From contig CAJMRZ010000005.1 of NCBI GenBank assembly GCA_905215945.1, positions 1 through 22,312 of the forward strand: a stretch of 22,312 nucleotides of DNA, in the 5' to 3' direction. The stretch's first letter is position 1. Each line of letters begins with the position of its first letter. Made by a program: the position numbers and the translations under genes. Source of the stretch: an uncultured bacterium (GTDB lineage Bacteria; Actinomycetota; Coriobacteriia; Coriobacteriales; Coriobacteriaceae). This document shows, piece after piece, positions 15,199-22,220 of this stretch. The notes under the pieces were generated by a model. The model was not told the DNA's origin. It saw nothing but the letters and a program-made list of their open reading frames with translations, and did no database searches.

Positions 15199-15579
15199 AT
15201 GGCGGTGCAAAGAAGGAATACCAAGCAGCGAAAGCTGGTTCTTGACGCCGTGCGCCAAAGCTACAACCATCCCACCGCCGACGAAATCTACAACGTCGTG
15301 CGCGCGCAGGATGACAAAATCAGCCGCGGTACGGTCTACCGCAACCTCAATCTCTTGGCCGACGCCGGCGAGATCCTCTCCATCAAGACGCCGGGCGGCA
15401 GCCGCTTCGATCGCACGATCGAGCCGCACGCACATATCATCTGCACCTCATGCAGCCGCGTCATCGACGTACCGCTCCCCTTCGATGCCCAGCTCGACGC
15501 CAAAGCGTCCGAGCAAATCGGCTGGCACGTCACGTCGCACTACACCATCTTCGAGGGTCTCTGCCCCGACTGCCGGTAG
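15199..15579 (+). CDS. Fur family regulator, PerR-type
   Basis: A 126-residue winged-helix metalloregulator. The structural zinc site is formed by C82-x2-C85 and C122-x2-C125. Candidate regulatory metal ligands are H24 (HPTADEIY), D71 (SRFDRT), H77 and H79 (EPHAHIIC), with an aspartate near 97-100. An aspartate at the SRFD position, rather than glutamate, is what PerR peroxide sensors have, so a peroxide-stress role is plausible. The DNA-recognition helix is SRGTVYRNLNLLADAGEI. The ATG at 15199 follows GAGGCGAGG. It ends 15 nt from the stop of the convergent HAD gene with no terminator visible. No peroxide-defence gene is in the window, so targets are unknown. Confidence 0.9.
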   Translation: MAVQRRNTKQRKLVLDAVRQSYNHPTADEIYNVVRAQDDKISRGTVYRNLNLLADAGEILSIKTPGGSRFDRTIEPHAHIICTSCSRVIDVPLPFDAQLDAKASEQIGWHVTSHYTIFEGLCPDCR

Positions 15580-15594
15580 ATGTTCGGGACATGC

Positions 15595-16392
15595 CTACTC
15601 AGCAAGCAGGCGATGCAATTCCTCTTCGACCGTGCGCACGTAACGGACGCGGTCGTTGATGTCGCGCATGGTGGGGTTGCAGCTCTCCATCAGATAGGGA
15701 TGGCCCACGACGTTGAGCATGTCGCGGTCGTTTTCGTTATCGCCAAACGCCATCATCTCATCGGGCGAAATACCCAAGGCACGACCGTAATCGGCAAGCG
15801 CGGAACCCTTACCCGAATCAAAGCCGATAAAGTCCGTCCATTCGGTTCCCGACGTCATCACGTCGGCACGGTCGCTAAAGAGGCGCTCGAAATACTCCAG
15901 CGCCGCCGACTGATTCACCTCGGGCGTCTGGAAGGCAATCTTAATGACGTCCTCGTCGATGTCCTCGGGGCGGTCGACCACCGCCACATCGCAGTGGACC
16001 TCATAGCGCAAATGGTCGACGAACGCATCGTTGCCGCTCATGGTGTAGAGGTGTCCCTCACACGAAAGGGTCACGTCGGCATGGGGATACGCAACCACGG
16101 CATTCGCGATATCCATAGCAAGGCTACGCTCCATGGAACGCTTGACGACGGCACGCCCCTCGCTCATCACTAGGGCTCCGTTTTCGCATACATAGGCGAG
16201 CTCATCGGCCACCGGGGCAAACAGGTAGCGCAAGCTCGCATATTGACGGCCGCTCGCCGGCATAAACACGATACCGCGACGATGCAGCTCATCGATGAGC
16301 TCAAAGGCCTCGGAACGCAGCTCGCGCTCCCCCGGATGCAGCAACGTGCCGTCCAAATCGCATGCAATCAGCTTGATTCCTTCAAGACCCAT
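15595..16392 (-). CDS. Cof-type HAD-IIB family phosphatase
   Basis: A 265-residue haloacid dehalogenase superfamily hydrolase. The motifs are in order: I CDLDGT (nucleophile D12, acid/base D14), II PASGRQ (46-50), III with K195 in DSGKGSAL, and IV GDNENDRDM (217-225). The large cap between motifs II and III is the IIB type, as in sugar-phosphate and flavin-precursor phosphatases of the Cof/YidA group. The substrate cannot be predicted. The ATG at 16392 has GGGGGAG upstream at a short spacing; a GTG four codons earlier has no ribosome binding site. It lies 30 nt downstream of a strong hairpin that follows the UreE-like gene, so its promoter is unclear. Confidence 0.92.
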   Translation of the reverse strand: MGLEGIKLIACDLDGTLLHPGERELRSEAFELIDELHRRGIVFMPASGRQYASLRYLFAPVADELAYVCENGALVMSEGRAVVKRSMERSLAMDIANAVVAYPHADVTLSCEGHLYTMSGNDAFVDHLRYEVHCDVAVVDRPEDIDEDVIKIAFQTPEVNQSAALEYFERLFSDRADVMTSGTEWTDFIGFDSGKGSALADYGRALGISPDEMMAFGDNENDRDMLNVVGHPYLMESCNPTMRDINDRVRYVRTVEEELHRLLAE

Positions 16393-16421
16393 ATGCTCCC
16401 CCACAGCATCTCATCAACAGA

Positions 16422-16460
16422 AAGGCAGACTTTGAATAGTCGTCTCTCAAAGTCCGCCTT
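16422..16460 (-). terminator. hairpin after the UreE-like gene, probable terminator
   Basis: AAGGCAGACTTTGA (16422-16435) pairs with TCAAAGTCCGCCTT (16447-16460) at 13 of 14 positions. The mismatch becomes a G-U pair in minus-strand RNA, and TCTGTT follows. It also lies in the leader of the HAD gene. Confidence 0.65.
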
Positions 16461-16473
16461 ACTTATACGCACG

Positions 16474-17052
16474 TTAACCGCGCGCCTTCTTTACGATCGT
16501 AAAGTCTGGTGCCATACTCACAACGGCATCCGCCGCACTCGACGCAAAGCGCCGGTCCGAATCGAGTTCACGGGTAACCGTCGAGAGCCGAACGCCCTCG
16601 ACGCCCCGGAGCATGCGGCCCAAAACAGGCTGCACCGGCGTATACATGCGCACGGTATACTCGTCCGAATCGCCTCGAAAAAGCGGCGCATGCATATTGC
16701 CGATCTCCCAGCACGCATGCGCGAGCGCAATCGGGTCCATGCGGTCAACTTCGACCAAATAAACCTCGGCGCTGCGCAGGCGCACGACAACCGCCACGGG
16801 CACCACGCCCGAACGGTCAATGGCGAGCACGTCGCCGTCGGCAAGACGACCGCCGTCGGCAGTATCCAGCCGAACATCGACCGTGCGCCCCAGCTCCGTC
16901 ACGCCCACAAACGCGCATACATCAGCCTGGTTCCAATCGAGCAGCAGCTCGTCAACCTCAAAGATGCCGCCCAGCTCCCGGCGAAGCAGGAGTTCATAGG
17001 ACGGGTCGTTGAGATTTCCCAAGCATGTCGTCGAAACCAAGCGTTCAGGCAT
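16474..17052 (-). CDS. UreE-like nickel metallochaperone-type protein
   Basis: A 192-residue protein with the two-domain plan of UreE. The beta-rich N-terminal part ends in RLADGDVLAIDRSG, near UreE's typical LRDGD motif. The C-terminal part has ALAHACWEIGNMHAPLF (109-125), whose GNxH histidine H121 matches the conserved metal-binding histidine of UreE. DPVL-type QPVLGRMLRGVEGVRLSTV follows. It lacks a His-rich tail and there are no urease genes in the window. It starts 3 nt after the stop of a SlyD-like gene; SlyD also handles nickel, so the pair suggests nickel delivery to an unidentified enzyme. Family assignment is by motif memory. A hairpin terminator follows. Confidence 0.65.
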   Translation of the reverse strand: MPERLVSTTCLGNLNDPSYELLLRRELGGIFEVDELLLDWNQADVCAFVGVTELGRTVDVRLDTADGGRLADGDVLAIDRSGVVPVAVVVRLRSAEVYLVEVDRMDPIALAHACWEIGNMHAPLFRGDSDEYTVRMYTPVQPVLGRMLRGVEGVRLSTVTRELDSDRRFASSAADAVVSMAPDFTIVKKARG

Positions 17053-17055
17053 ACT

Positions 17056-17484
17056 CTAACCCTCGACCTCGACGAGCTCGATATCAAAGTTGAGGTCCTT
17101 ACCGGCCAGCTCGTGGTTGGCGTCGAGCGTCACGGCCTCGGGCGTTACATCGATGACCACGGCGGGGACGGGCATGCCGCTGGGCGTGGACAGGAAGAGC
17201 TTCATGCCCTTCTCGATCTGCTCGATGTTGGGAACCTGCTCGGCCGGGAAGGTAATAACCATCTCGGGATTGTGCTCGCCGTAGGCATCGGCAGCAGGAA
17301 TGTGCACGGTCTTCTTCTCGCCCACCTGCATGTCGACAACAGCGGCGTCGAAGCCCTTGATCATCTGGCCGGCGCCGCAGGTGAACTCCAGCGGCTCGCC
17401 GCGATCGTAGGAGCTATCGAACTGCGTGCCGTCGTCGAGCGTGCCGCGATAATGAGTCTTGACCTTCTTGCCCTGGTTGGACAT
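17056..17484 (-). CDS. slyD: FKBP-type peptidyl-prolyl isomerase, SlyD-like
   Basis: A 142-residue cytoplasmic foldase. FKBP residues flank an inserted chaperone flap: THYRGTLDDGTQFDSSYDRG (10-29), GAGQMIKGFDAAVVDMQVGE (37-56) and AYGEHNPEM (67-75), with the insert at about 72-125 before DANHELAGKDLNFDIELVEV. This is the SlyD arrangement. The His/Cys-rich metal-binding tail of E. coli SlyD is absent, so any nickel role depends on few residues. The ATG at 17484 follows GGAGG by 5 nt; the longer frame has no ribosome binding site. The UreE-like gene begins 3 nt after its stop, a coupled pair. It is transcribed away from the dipeptidase gene. Confidence 0.92.
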   Translation of the reverse strand: MSNQGKKVKTHYRGTLDDGTQFDSSYDRGEPLEFTCGAGQMIKGFDAAVVDMQVGEKKTVHIPAADAYGEHNPEMVITFPAEQVPNIEQIEKGMKLFLSTPSGMPVPAVVIDVTPEAVTLDANHELAGKDLNFDIELVEVEG

Positions 17485-17542
17485 GGTAACCTCCGTGATA
17501 AGGGCGGCGCACAACGCGGGCCGCCGTGAACATATGGCGCTA

Positions 17543-17563
17543 ACTATACCCTAGTCATACAAT
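17543..17563. promoter_or_regulatory. possible divergent -10 elements between slyD and the dipeptidase gene
   Basis: TATAGT on the minus strand (17548-17543) and TACAAT on the plus strand (17558-17563) lie in the 120-nt divergent region at plausible distances from each gene. Neither has a convincing -35, so this is tentative. Confidence 0.3.
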
Positions 17564-17604
17564 TCAAAGACAGTTTGCAAAGAAACGCTGCAACCGGAGG
17601 ATCC

Positions 17605-18618
17605 ATGGCATATCCCGTATTTGACTTACACTGCGACACCGCCGACCGAATCGGCTGGGCCACGCTCGATCTCGACCTGCGCTTTACCGCCGGCACCGAC
17701 GGTTATTTCCCCGGCGACGAAACGCATCCGCAAGATTTCGACCTCATCGAGGGCAACGCCTGCGCCATCTCGCTCGCAAAGATCGACAACACGCCGTGGG
17801 CACAGTGCTTCGCCACGTTTGTCCCCGACGAGATTCCCACCGCCCACGCCGCGCGCTTCCAAGCACAGATCATGGCGCACATGAGCGGCCAGGCAATGCT
17901 CAACCACGACCGCATGGTCAACGTACGCAGCGCCGCTGACATTCGCCCTGCGCTCAAAGACGGCAAGGTCGCCTGCATCCACACCATCGAAAACGCCACG
18001 TTCTTTGCCGAGGACCCCGCGCTGATCGAGGTGCTCAAGAGCCTGGGCGTACTCATGTCATCGCTCAGCTGGAACGCGCAGGGACCGCTCGCGAGCGGCC
18101 ACGACACCCACGCCGGCCTCACCGCCGCCGGCATCGAGGCACTTACGCAGATGGAGCACGCCGGCATGATACTCGACGTCTCCCACCTCAACGATGAGTG
18201 CTTTGACGAGGTTGTCGCCCACGCCACGCGCCCCTTCGTCGCCAGCCACTCCAACTCCCGTGCGGTTTGCGGCGTCAAGCGCAACCTCACCGACGACCAG
18301 TTCCGTACCATTCGCGACATGGGCGGTATCGTCGGCCTCAACTACTGCAGCGAGTTCCTTTCCAACGACGCAACCGACAAGACCGCCGCAGACGTCACCT
18401 TCGACCAGCTGGCGGCACATATCGAGCACTGGCTCGACCTGGGCGGCGAGGACGTCATCGCGCTCGGCGGCGACTGGGACGGCGCCACTGTGCCCGCTTT
18501 CCTCTCCGATGCCAGCATGATGCCCGAGTTCCAGAACATGCTCTCCAAGCACTTTGGCAAGACCGTGATGCAAAAACTCTGCAGCGACAACGCGCTTGCC
18601 TTCTTTGAGCGTTATTAA
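17605..18618 (+). CDS. membrane dipeptidase family (peptidase M19)
   Basis: A 337-residue zinc hydrolase of the renal dipeptidase family. Metal ligands are H9 and D11 (FDLHCDT), the bridging E129 (IHTIENA), H194 (LDVSHLND) and H215 (VASHSNSRA), with D290 in GGDWDG as in the family's catalytic end motif. There is no signal peptide, so it is cytoplasmic and probably splits dipeptides for amino-acid use. The ATG at 17605 follows GGAGG by 5 nt. It is followed after about 75 nt by a YgjP-like metallopeptidase gene, with a stem-loop between. Substrate preference, including possible D-residue dipeptides, cannot be read from sequence. Confidence 0.95.
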   Translation: MAYPVFDLHCDTADRIGWATLDLDLRFTAGTDGYFPGDETHPQDFDLIEGNACAISLAKIDNTPWAQCFATFVPDEIPTAHAARFQAQIMAHMSGQAMLNHDRMVNVRSAADIRPALKDGKVACIHTIENATFFAEDPALIEVLKSLGVLMSSLSWNAQGPLASGHDTHAGLTAAGIEALTQMEHAGMILDVSHLNDECFDEVVAHATRPFVASHSNSRAVCGVKRNLTDDQFRTIRDMGGIVGLNYCSEFLSNDATDKTAADVTFDQLAAHIEHWLDLGGEDVIALGGDWDGATVPAFLSDASMMPEFQNMLSKHFGKTVMQKLCSDNALAFFERY

Positions 18619-18636
18619 TTTCACATCCCTTGAGCA

Positions 18637-18668
18637 GGTCGGCATGCCGAACGGTTGACATGCCGGCC
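18637..18668. other. stem-loop between dipeptidase and YgjP-like genes
   Basis: GGTCGGCATG (18637-18646) pairs with CATGCCGGCC (18659-18668), 10 bp with one G-U, around a 12-base loop that itself contains CCGAACGG. No T run follows, so it is not an evident terminator. It ends 12 nt before the next Shine-Dalgarno. Confidence 0.5.
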
Positions 18669-18692
18669 CGTCCCCAATCTGAAGGACCGCTT

Positions 18693-19469
18693 TTGACGCA
18701 GCAATTTACGCTTTTCCTACCCCAACCGGATGGGACTCCCATCCCCGTCGTCGTTACCAAAAAGCGCGTCAAGAACTTCAACCTACGCGTCACATCGAGC
18801 GGCGAGGTCCACGCCAGCGCACCGCTCGGCGCCAGCCGCGAGCGTATCGAAACATTTGTGAAGCGCAACAGCGCCTGGATTATCAGCCGACTTGCCCAGC
18901 GCGAGCAACGTCAGGCGACGGTGCGAGAGCCGCTCAGCCCCCACTCGATCATTGCGCTTTGGGGCAAGCCCATTACGGTACAGGACGCACTCGACCACAA
19001 CTTTGCATCACCCGCACCGCGACCCAAACAGGCCACCTTCGCAAGTTTTATGGGTACCGACAAGCCAGACGAACGTCCACAGGCCAAGTGGCATGCGACC
19101 CTCGACGGCTTAACGCCCAGTGAGATCCAAGCCCATATCGACCAGCTCTATACGTCCGAGGTCACATCGGCGCTGCACGATATTGTGCACGCATACGAAA
19201 TCGCAATGGGTGTCGCCGTTTCCCGCGTTTCCGTACGCAGCATGAAAACGCGCTGGGGCTCGTGCACACCCAAAACCGGCGCCATTCGCATCGCACGAGA
19301 ACTTGCCACCTACCCCGTCGAATGTCTCGACATGGTTGTCGCCCACGAGCTCGTCCACTTGCTCGAGCCAAGCCACAATCAGCGGTTTCACGCCCTGCTC
19401 GACACATACTGCCCCAACAATAGAGCTCTGTCGCAGCGGCTCAAAAAACCGCCCGCCAACGAGCTCTAG
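18693..19469 (+). CDS. YgjP-like (DUF45) zinc metallopeptidase
   Basis: A 258-residue protein of the YgjP/DUF45 family of M48-like peptidases. The zinc site is HELVH (218-222) followed by E-P-S-H (H228), within VVAHELVHLLEPSHNQRFH. Upstream are the family motif SVRSMKTRWGSCTPKTG (180-196) and an N-terminal substrate-side domain starting with KKRVKNFNLRV. No transmembrane segment or signal is seen. The TTG at 18693 is preferred: GAAGGA is 6 nt upstream and the domain begins soon after, whereas ATG 18660 lies inside a stem-loop without a ribosome binding site. Its physiological substrate is unknown for the family. It converges with folB at a distance of 6 nt. Confidence 0.88.
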   Translation: MTQQFTLFLPQPDGTPIPVVVTKKRVKNFNLRVTSSGEVHASAPLGASRERIETFVKRNSAWIISRLAQREQRQATVREPLSPHSIIALWGKPITVQDALDHNFASPAPRPKQATFASFMGTDKPDERPQAKWHATLDGLTPSEIQAHIDQLYTSEVTSALHDIVHAYEIAMGVAVSRVSVRSMKTRWGSCTPKTGAIRIARELATYPVECLDMVVAHELVHLLEPSHNQRFHALLDTYCPNNRALSQRLKKPPANEL

Positions 19470-19475
19470 CGTCGG

Positions 19476-19961
19476 CTAGCGCACGCGCTCAATCTCGACG
19501 CCGCAGCTTGCCAGGGAAAGACCGACGGGCGCCCAAGGCTTATCGAGCTTAACACGTACGCCAAGCAGCAAGGGGTAACGACGTAGCAGCATCTGGGCCA
19601 CACCCTCGGCTGCAGCCTCGATGAGCTTAAACGTATGCTCGCGCAGATAGCCATCGACATCGTGGCACACCGAGCCGTAATCAATCGAGGCATCCAAGTT
19701 GTCGTGCTCCCCCGCCGCGCGCAGGTCGGCATAGAGCACCAAGGACACGACAAACTTCTGCCCCAGGGCGTTCTCCTCGGGATACACACCGTGGTTGGCA
19801 AAGACCTCGAGACCGTCGATGGTAATGCGGTCGGCATGGCGCAGGTCGTCATAGCTCACGTGGGGCACCGCCGTAGCAGCAGAAATGTCGCCTCTACCGC
19901 GGCGGGCAAGCTCGGCACCCTCGGTCTTGGTTGCATTCTCGGGCAGCTTTTTGTTAGTCAT
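19476..19961 (-). CDS. folB: dihydroneopterin aldolase
   Basis: A 161-residue protein. Residues about 44-160 are the aldolase: DRITIDGLEVFANHGVYPEE contains the pterin-binding glutamate region (E62/E63), and VKLDKPWAPVGLS the catalytic lysine (K141). It converts dihydroneopterin to 6-hydroxymethyl-dihydropterin in folate synthesis. The family is about 120 residues; the first 43 here, polar and without motif, are an extension or reflect an early start. The ATG at 19961 has GGAG about 10 nt upstream. It follows the HD hydrolase and folE genes on the same strand, so three folate-linked genes are consecutive. No folP or folK is present in the window. Confidence 0.93.
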   Translation of the reverse strand: MTNKKLPENATKTEGAELARRGRGDISAATAVPHVSYDDLRHADRITIDGLEVFANHGVYPEENALGQKFVVSLVLYADLRAAGEHDNLDASIDYGSVCHDVDGYLREHTFKLIEAAAEGVAQMLLRRYPLLLGVRVKLDKPWAPVGLSLASCGVEIERVR

Positions 19962-20004
19962 CGCGATCGTCTCCTTCGTTCAGAACCCCGACCGCGCATA
20001 CCGA

Positions 20005-20586
20005 CTACACGCGAATCGACAGGTTCTTTTTATCATCGCTCCAGTTGCAGGCATTGCGCGCAGGGCATGCAAAGCAGGCGCGCGACGCTTTGTCGGCTGC
20101 ATAAAGCAGACGCTCAAGCGGCTGGCTGTTCACGCGCAGCTTTCGATGGCCCAGGATGGCCGTCTTAATGGCTGCGGCATCGGCCGGCTCAAACGCCACG
20201 TCATTGGGCATGCCGCCGAGAATCGCATCAGCGACGCGTTCGCTTGCAACATCATGGGATATACCCGATTCATACTGTTCATCTTTGCCGATATCGTGAA
20301 GAAGTGCCGTGGCATAGATGACCTCGCGGTCAAATTCGAGTTGCTCCTCAAGATTCTTGATCCACATGATGCGCGCGACATCCAGCAGATGGTCAATACC
20401 GTGGCGGCAAAAGATGCGCCCCGATTCCAACTGCGCAATGTTGCCCAGATGCCGCCGAAACAGCCCGTTGGCACAAATGTAATCAATGCGAGGCATGGCA
20501 CCAAAGGGGGCCAGGCCCGAAGCCATGAAGCCGCGACGCGACGTCCCCTCATCGGTCTTCGATGTAAAGTCGTTGACGACTCTCAT
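20005..20586 (-). CDS. HD-domain phosphohydrolase associated with folate genes
   Basis: A 193-residue protein with an HD metal-dependent phosphohydrolase core: H62 in FCRHGIDHLLDVAR, the H97-D98 doublet in YATALLHDIGK, and D165 in LLYAADKASR. The tail has a cysteine cluster C171-x2-C174-x5-C180, a feature I recall from homologues in clostridial folate operons. Position between folE and folB suggests a role with pterin phosphates, for instance removing phosphate from dihydroneopterin triphosphate; this is inference. The ATG at 20586 lies 2 nt after the folE stop with no strong Shine-Dalgarno, pointing to coupled translation. The first 30 residues are poorly supported; M31 is an alternative start. 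Confidence 0.85.
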   Translation of the reverse strand: MRVVNDFTSKTDEGTSRRGFMASGLAPFGAMPRIDYICANGLFRRHLGNIAQLESGRIFCRHGIDHLLDVARIMWIKNLEEQLEFDREVIYATALLHDIGKDEQYESGISHDVASERVADAILGGMPNDVAFEPADAAAIKTAILGHRKLRVNSQPLERLLYAADKASRACFACPARNACNWSDDKKNLSIRV

Positions 20587-20588
20587 GG

Positions 20589-21146
20589 TTAGCGGCCCAG
20601 CATCCTAAAGAACCGCTCCTCGAGCGCGGGATCGGTCTCAAAGACGCCGCGGCGAGCGAGCGTCACGGTCTTGGTGCCGGGCTTTTGCACGCCACGCATC
20701 GTCATGCACATATGCTCGGCCTCCATGAGCACAATCGCCCCTTGCGGAGCAAGATACTCCATGAGGGCATCGGCAACCTGTGCACACAGCTGCTCCTGCA
20801 GCTGCAGACGACGGGCGTAGACCTCAACCGTGCGGGCAAGCTTAGAAAGCCCTGCGACACGGCCGTTGGGGATATAGCCAATGGCGGCCTTACCATAAAA
20901 CGGCAGCAGATGGTGCTCGCACAGCGAGTAGAACGTGATGTCGCGCTCGATAACCAAATCGTTCGAAGCGACGGCAAAGGTTTTGGACAGGTGCTCCTCG
21001 GCACTCTGGCCCATACCGCCGGCGATCTCACCATACATACGGGCAACGCGCGCCGGGGTCTCCAGCAGGCCCTCACGAGTTGGGTCCTCGCCTATGCCCT
21101 CAAGCAACAGCTTAATGGCGGCCTCGACTTTTTCCTGATCGACCAT
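20589..21146 (-). CDS. folE: GTP cyclohydrolase I
   Basis: A 185-residue enzyme that opens GTP to dihydroneopterin triphosphate, the first step of folate synthesis. The zinc ligands are C76 and H79 ([12 protein letters not shown]) and C147 ([15 protein letters not shown]). Other family features are [20 protein letters not shown] (19-38) and [14 protein letters not shown]. Length and C-terminus are normal for the FolE1 type. The ATG at 21146 is chosen for the GAGG 6 nt upstream; the longer frame to 21209 is a poorly supported GTG-type extension. It lies 66 nt after nrdG with no terminator, so folate genes and nrdG may share a transcript. The HD hydrolase gene is coupled directly downstream. 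Confidence 0.96.
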   Translation of the reverse strand: MVDQEKVEAAIKLLLEGIGEDPTREGLLETPARVARMYGEIAGGMGQSAEEHLSKTFAVASNDLVIERDITFYSLCEHHLLPFYGKAAIGYIPNGRVAGLSKLARTVEVYARRLQLQEQLCAQVADALMEYLAPQGAIVLMEAEHMCMTMRGVQKPGTKTVTLARRGVFETDPALEERFFRMLGR

Positions 21147-21212
21147 CTGGGCCTCACTTTTCCGATTTTGCGTTCGCGCTATGGTACCACGCCCTTTGGC
21201 ATCGGCCACAAG

Positions 21213-21794
21213 CTACATAGTATGGGTCGAATAGACCGGATCGTCCCGCCAAAGCTCCACAGCGTCGCAAAGCGCAACGCCCTCACGCACAGCGCGGTCG
21301 CGCGTAGCGTTCATATCAATCACGCGCTGGTTACTCGAGCCCCTAAAGCGCAATGAGATATCGTACAGATCCTGAACAAACGGGCCATCCACCAACATAT
21401 CGAGGCAAGCCAGGATACGGTCCGTGACCTCGGTATGATGACGGCCACCCGGCATAAGCTCCTCGAGCACGTCGCCGGTAAAACACCAAATGGTCTTTCC
21501 TGACCCCACAGGATAAGTGGCACGAACACGCTCAATGAAATCAACGAGTCCCGCCTGATTCTCAGGTTCCATGGGCTCGCCGCCCAGAATCGTCAGGCCG
21601 TCAATAAAGGGATGATCGAGGCTCTCGATAATCTTGTCCTCGACGACACGATCGAACGTTTCACCCGCGGCAAAGTCCCACGCGACGGAGTTAAAGCAAT
21701 TCTTGCACCCGCGACGGCACCCGCTCACAAACAGAGAAGTACGAACGCCTTCCCCATCAGCAATGTCGAAATACTTAATGTTCGCGTAGTTCAT
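21213..21794 (-). CDS. nrdG: anaerobic ribonucleoside-triphosphate reductase activating protein (radical SAM)
   Basis: A 193-residue radical SAM activase. The cluster motif C-x3-C-x2-C is C26, C30 and C33 (SGCRRGCKNCFN), and TILGGEPMEPEN (68-79) is the SAM-binding GGEP motif. NrdG uses SAM cleavage to place the glycyl radical on NrdD, whose gene end lies upstream on the same strand. The ATG at 21794 follows GGGAGAG by 6 nt; the longer frame to 21950 translates a palindromic repeat and is rejected. The 426 nt between nrdD and nrdG are unusual for this pair, which is often nearly contiguous. Downstream are folE and other folate genes. Confidence 0.94.
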   Translation of the reverse strand: MNYANIKYFDIADGEGVRTSLFVSGCRRGCKNCFNSVAWDFAAGETFDRVVEDKIIESLDHPFIDGLTILGGEPMEPENQAGLVDFIERVRATYPVGSGKTIWCFTGDVLEELMPGGRHHTEVTDRILACLDMLVDGPFVQDLYDISLRFRGSSNQRVIDMNATRDRAVREGVALCDAVELWRDDPVYSTHTM

Positions 21795-21809
21795 AGGTAA
21801 CTCTCCCGG

Positions 21810-21893
21810 GAGGCCGAGACATATCATCCCGTCCTCAAACATTCTCGGCCTTCGGCCTGCGAAACTGCGGGCGGGACGATATGTCCCGGCCTC
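21810..21893. repeat. inverted repeat in front of nrdG
   Basis: The 22-base arms 21810-21831 and 21872-21893 match at 20 positions, and both mismatches become G-U pairs in minus-strand RNA. Each arm contains its own smaller palindrome (GGGAC with GTCCC around ATATC in the 21872-21893 arm). The centre holds GGCC-GAA-GGCC. It ends 16 nt before the nrdG start. Confidence 0.8.
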
Positions 21894-22076
21894 ATGCAAA
21901 GGGTAACTCAATGAACGAAGCGAACATCGAGTATAGGGTTCGAGGTCCAATAAAAACTTTGTTGCAGCTCAACCGTCATCGCAAGCAAAGCGTTGTTGCA
22001 AGTCAACTCATTTCCGCTAAGAACCTCGAGGAGTGAGCAGACCGCATGATGCATCTCAGCTACGTCAACTTGACTG

Positions 22077-22204
22077 CCCCGTAGCGAGGCCCCGGACCTT
22101 TGCTCGATATGAGTTCCGCACGAACAGGAGGCGCCAGTGGCGCCTCCGTCGTGAGCCAGGACTGTCCGAAATAGCGAGTAAAGGCCCGGGGCCTCGCTAC
22201 GGGG
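22077..22204. repeat. 128-bp inverted-repeat element downstream of nrdD
   Basis: Terminal arms of 34 bases (22077-22110 and 22171-22204) match at 31 positions, beginning CCCCGTAGCGAGGCCCCGG. Inside is a second hairpin, GGAGGCGCC-AGT-GGCGCCTCC (22127-22147), extended by CACGA/TCGTG. It starts 16 nt after the nrdD stop. It may act as a transcript end structure or be a small non-autonomous mobile element; no obvious target-site duplication is seen. Confidence 0.8.
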
Positions 22205-22220
22205 CGGCCTGGGATGGTTA

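Larger units (their letters stand above)
21795..22220. other. nrdD-nrdG intergenic spacer rich in palindromes
   Basis: This 426-nt spacer holds two large inverted repeats (21810-21893 and 22077-22204), an imperfect 17-nt direct repeat (21957-21973 and 21991-22007, 14 matches), and an 11-bp palindrome GTCAACTTGAC around 22065. Open frames across it have no ribosome binding site or family features. No tRNA or known RNA gene was recognised. Confidence 0.7.

Noticed and set aside
21930..21955. GGTTCGAGGTCC, resembling a tRNA T-loop
   Set aside because: No matching acceptor, D or anticodon arms could be placed around it, and no tRNA-length cloverleaf fits.
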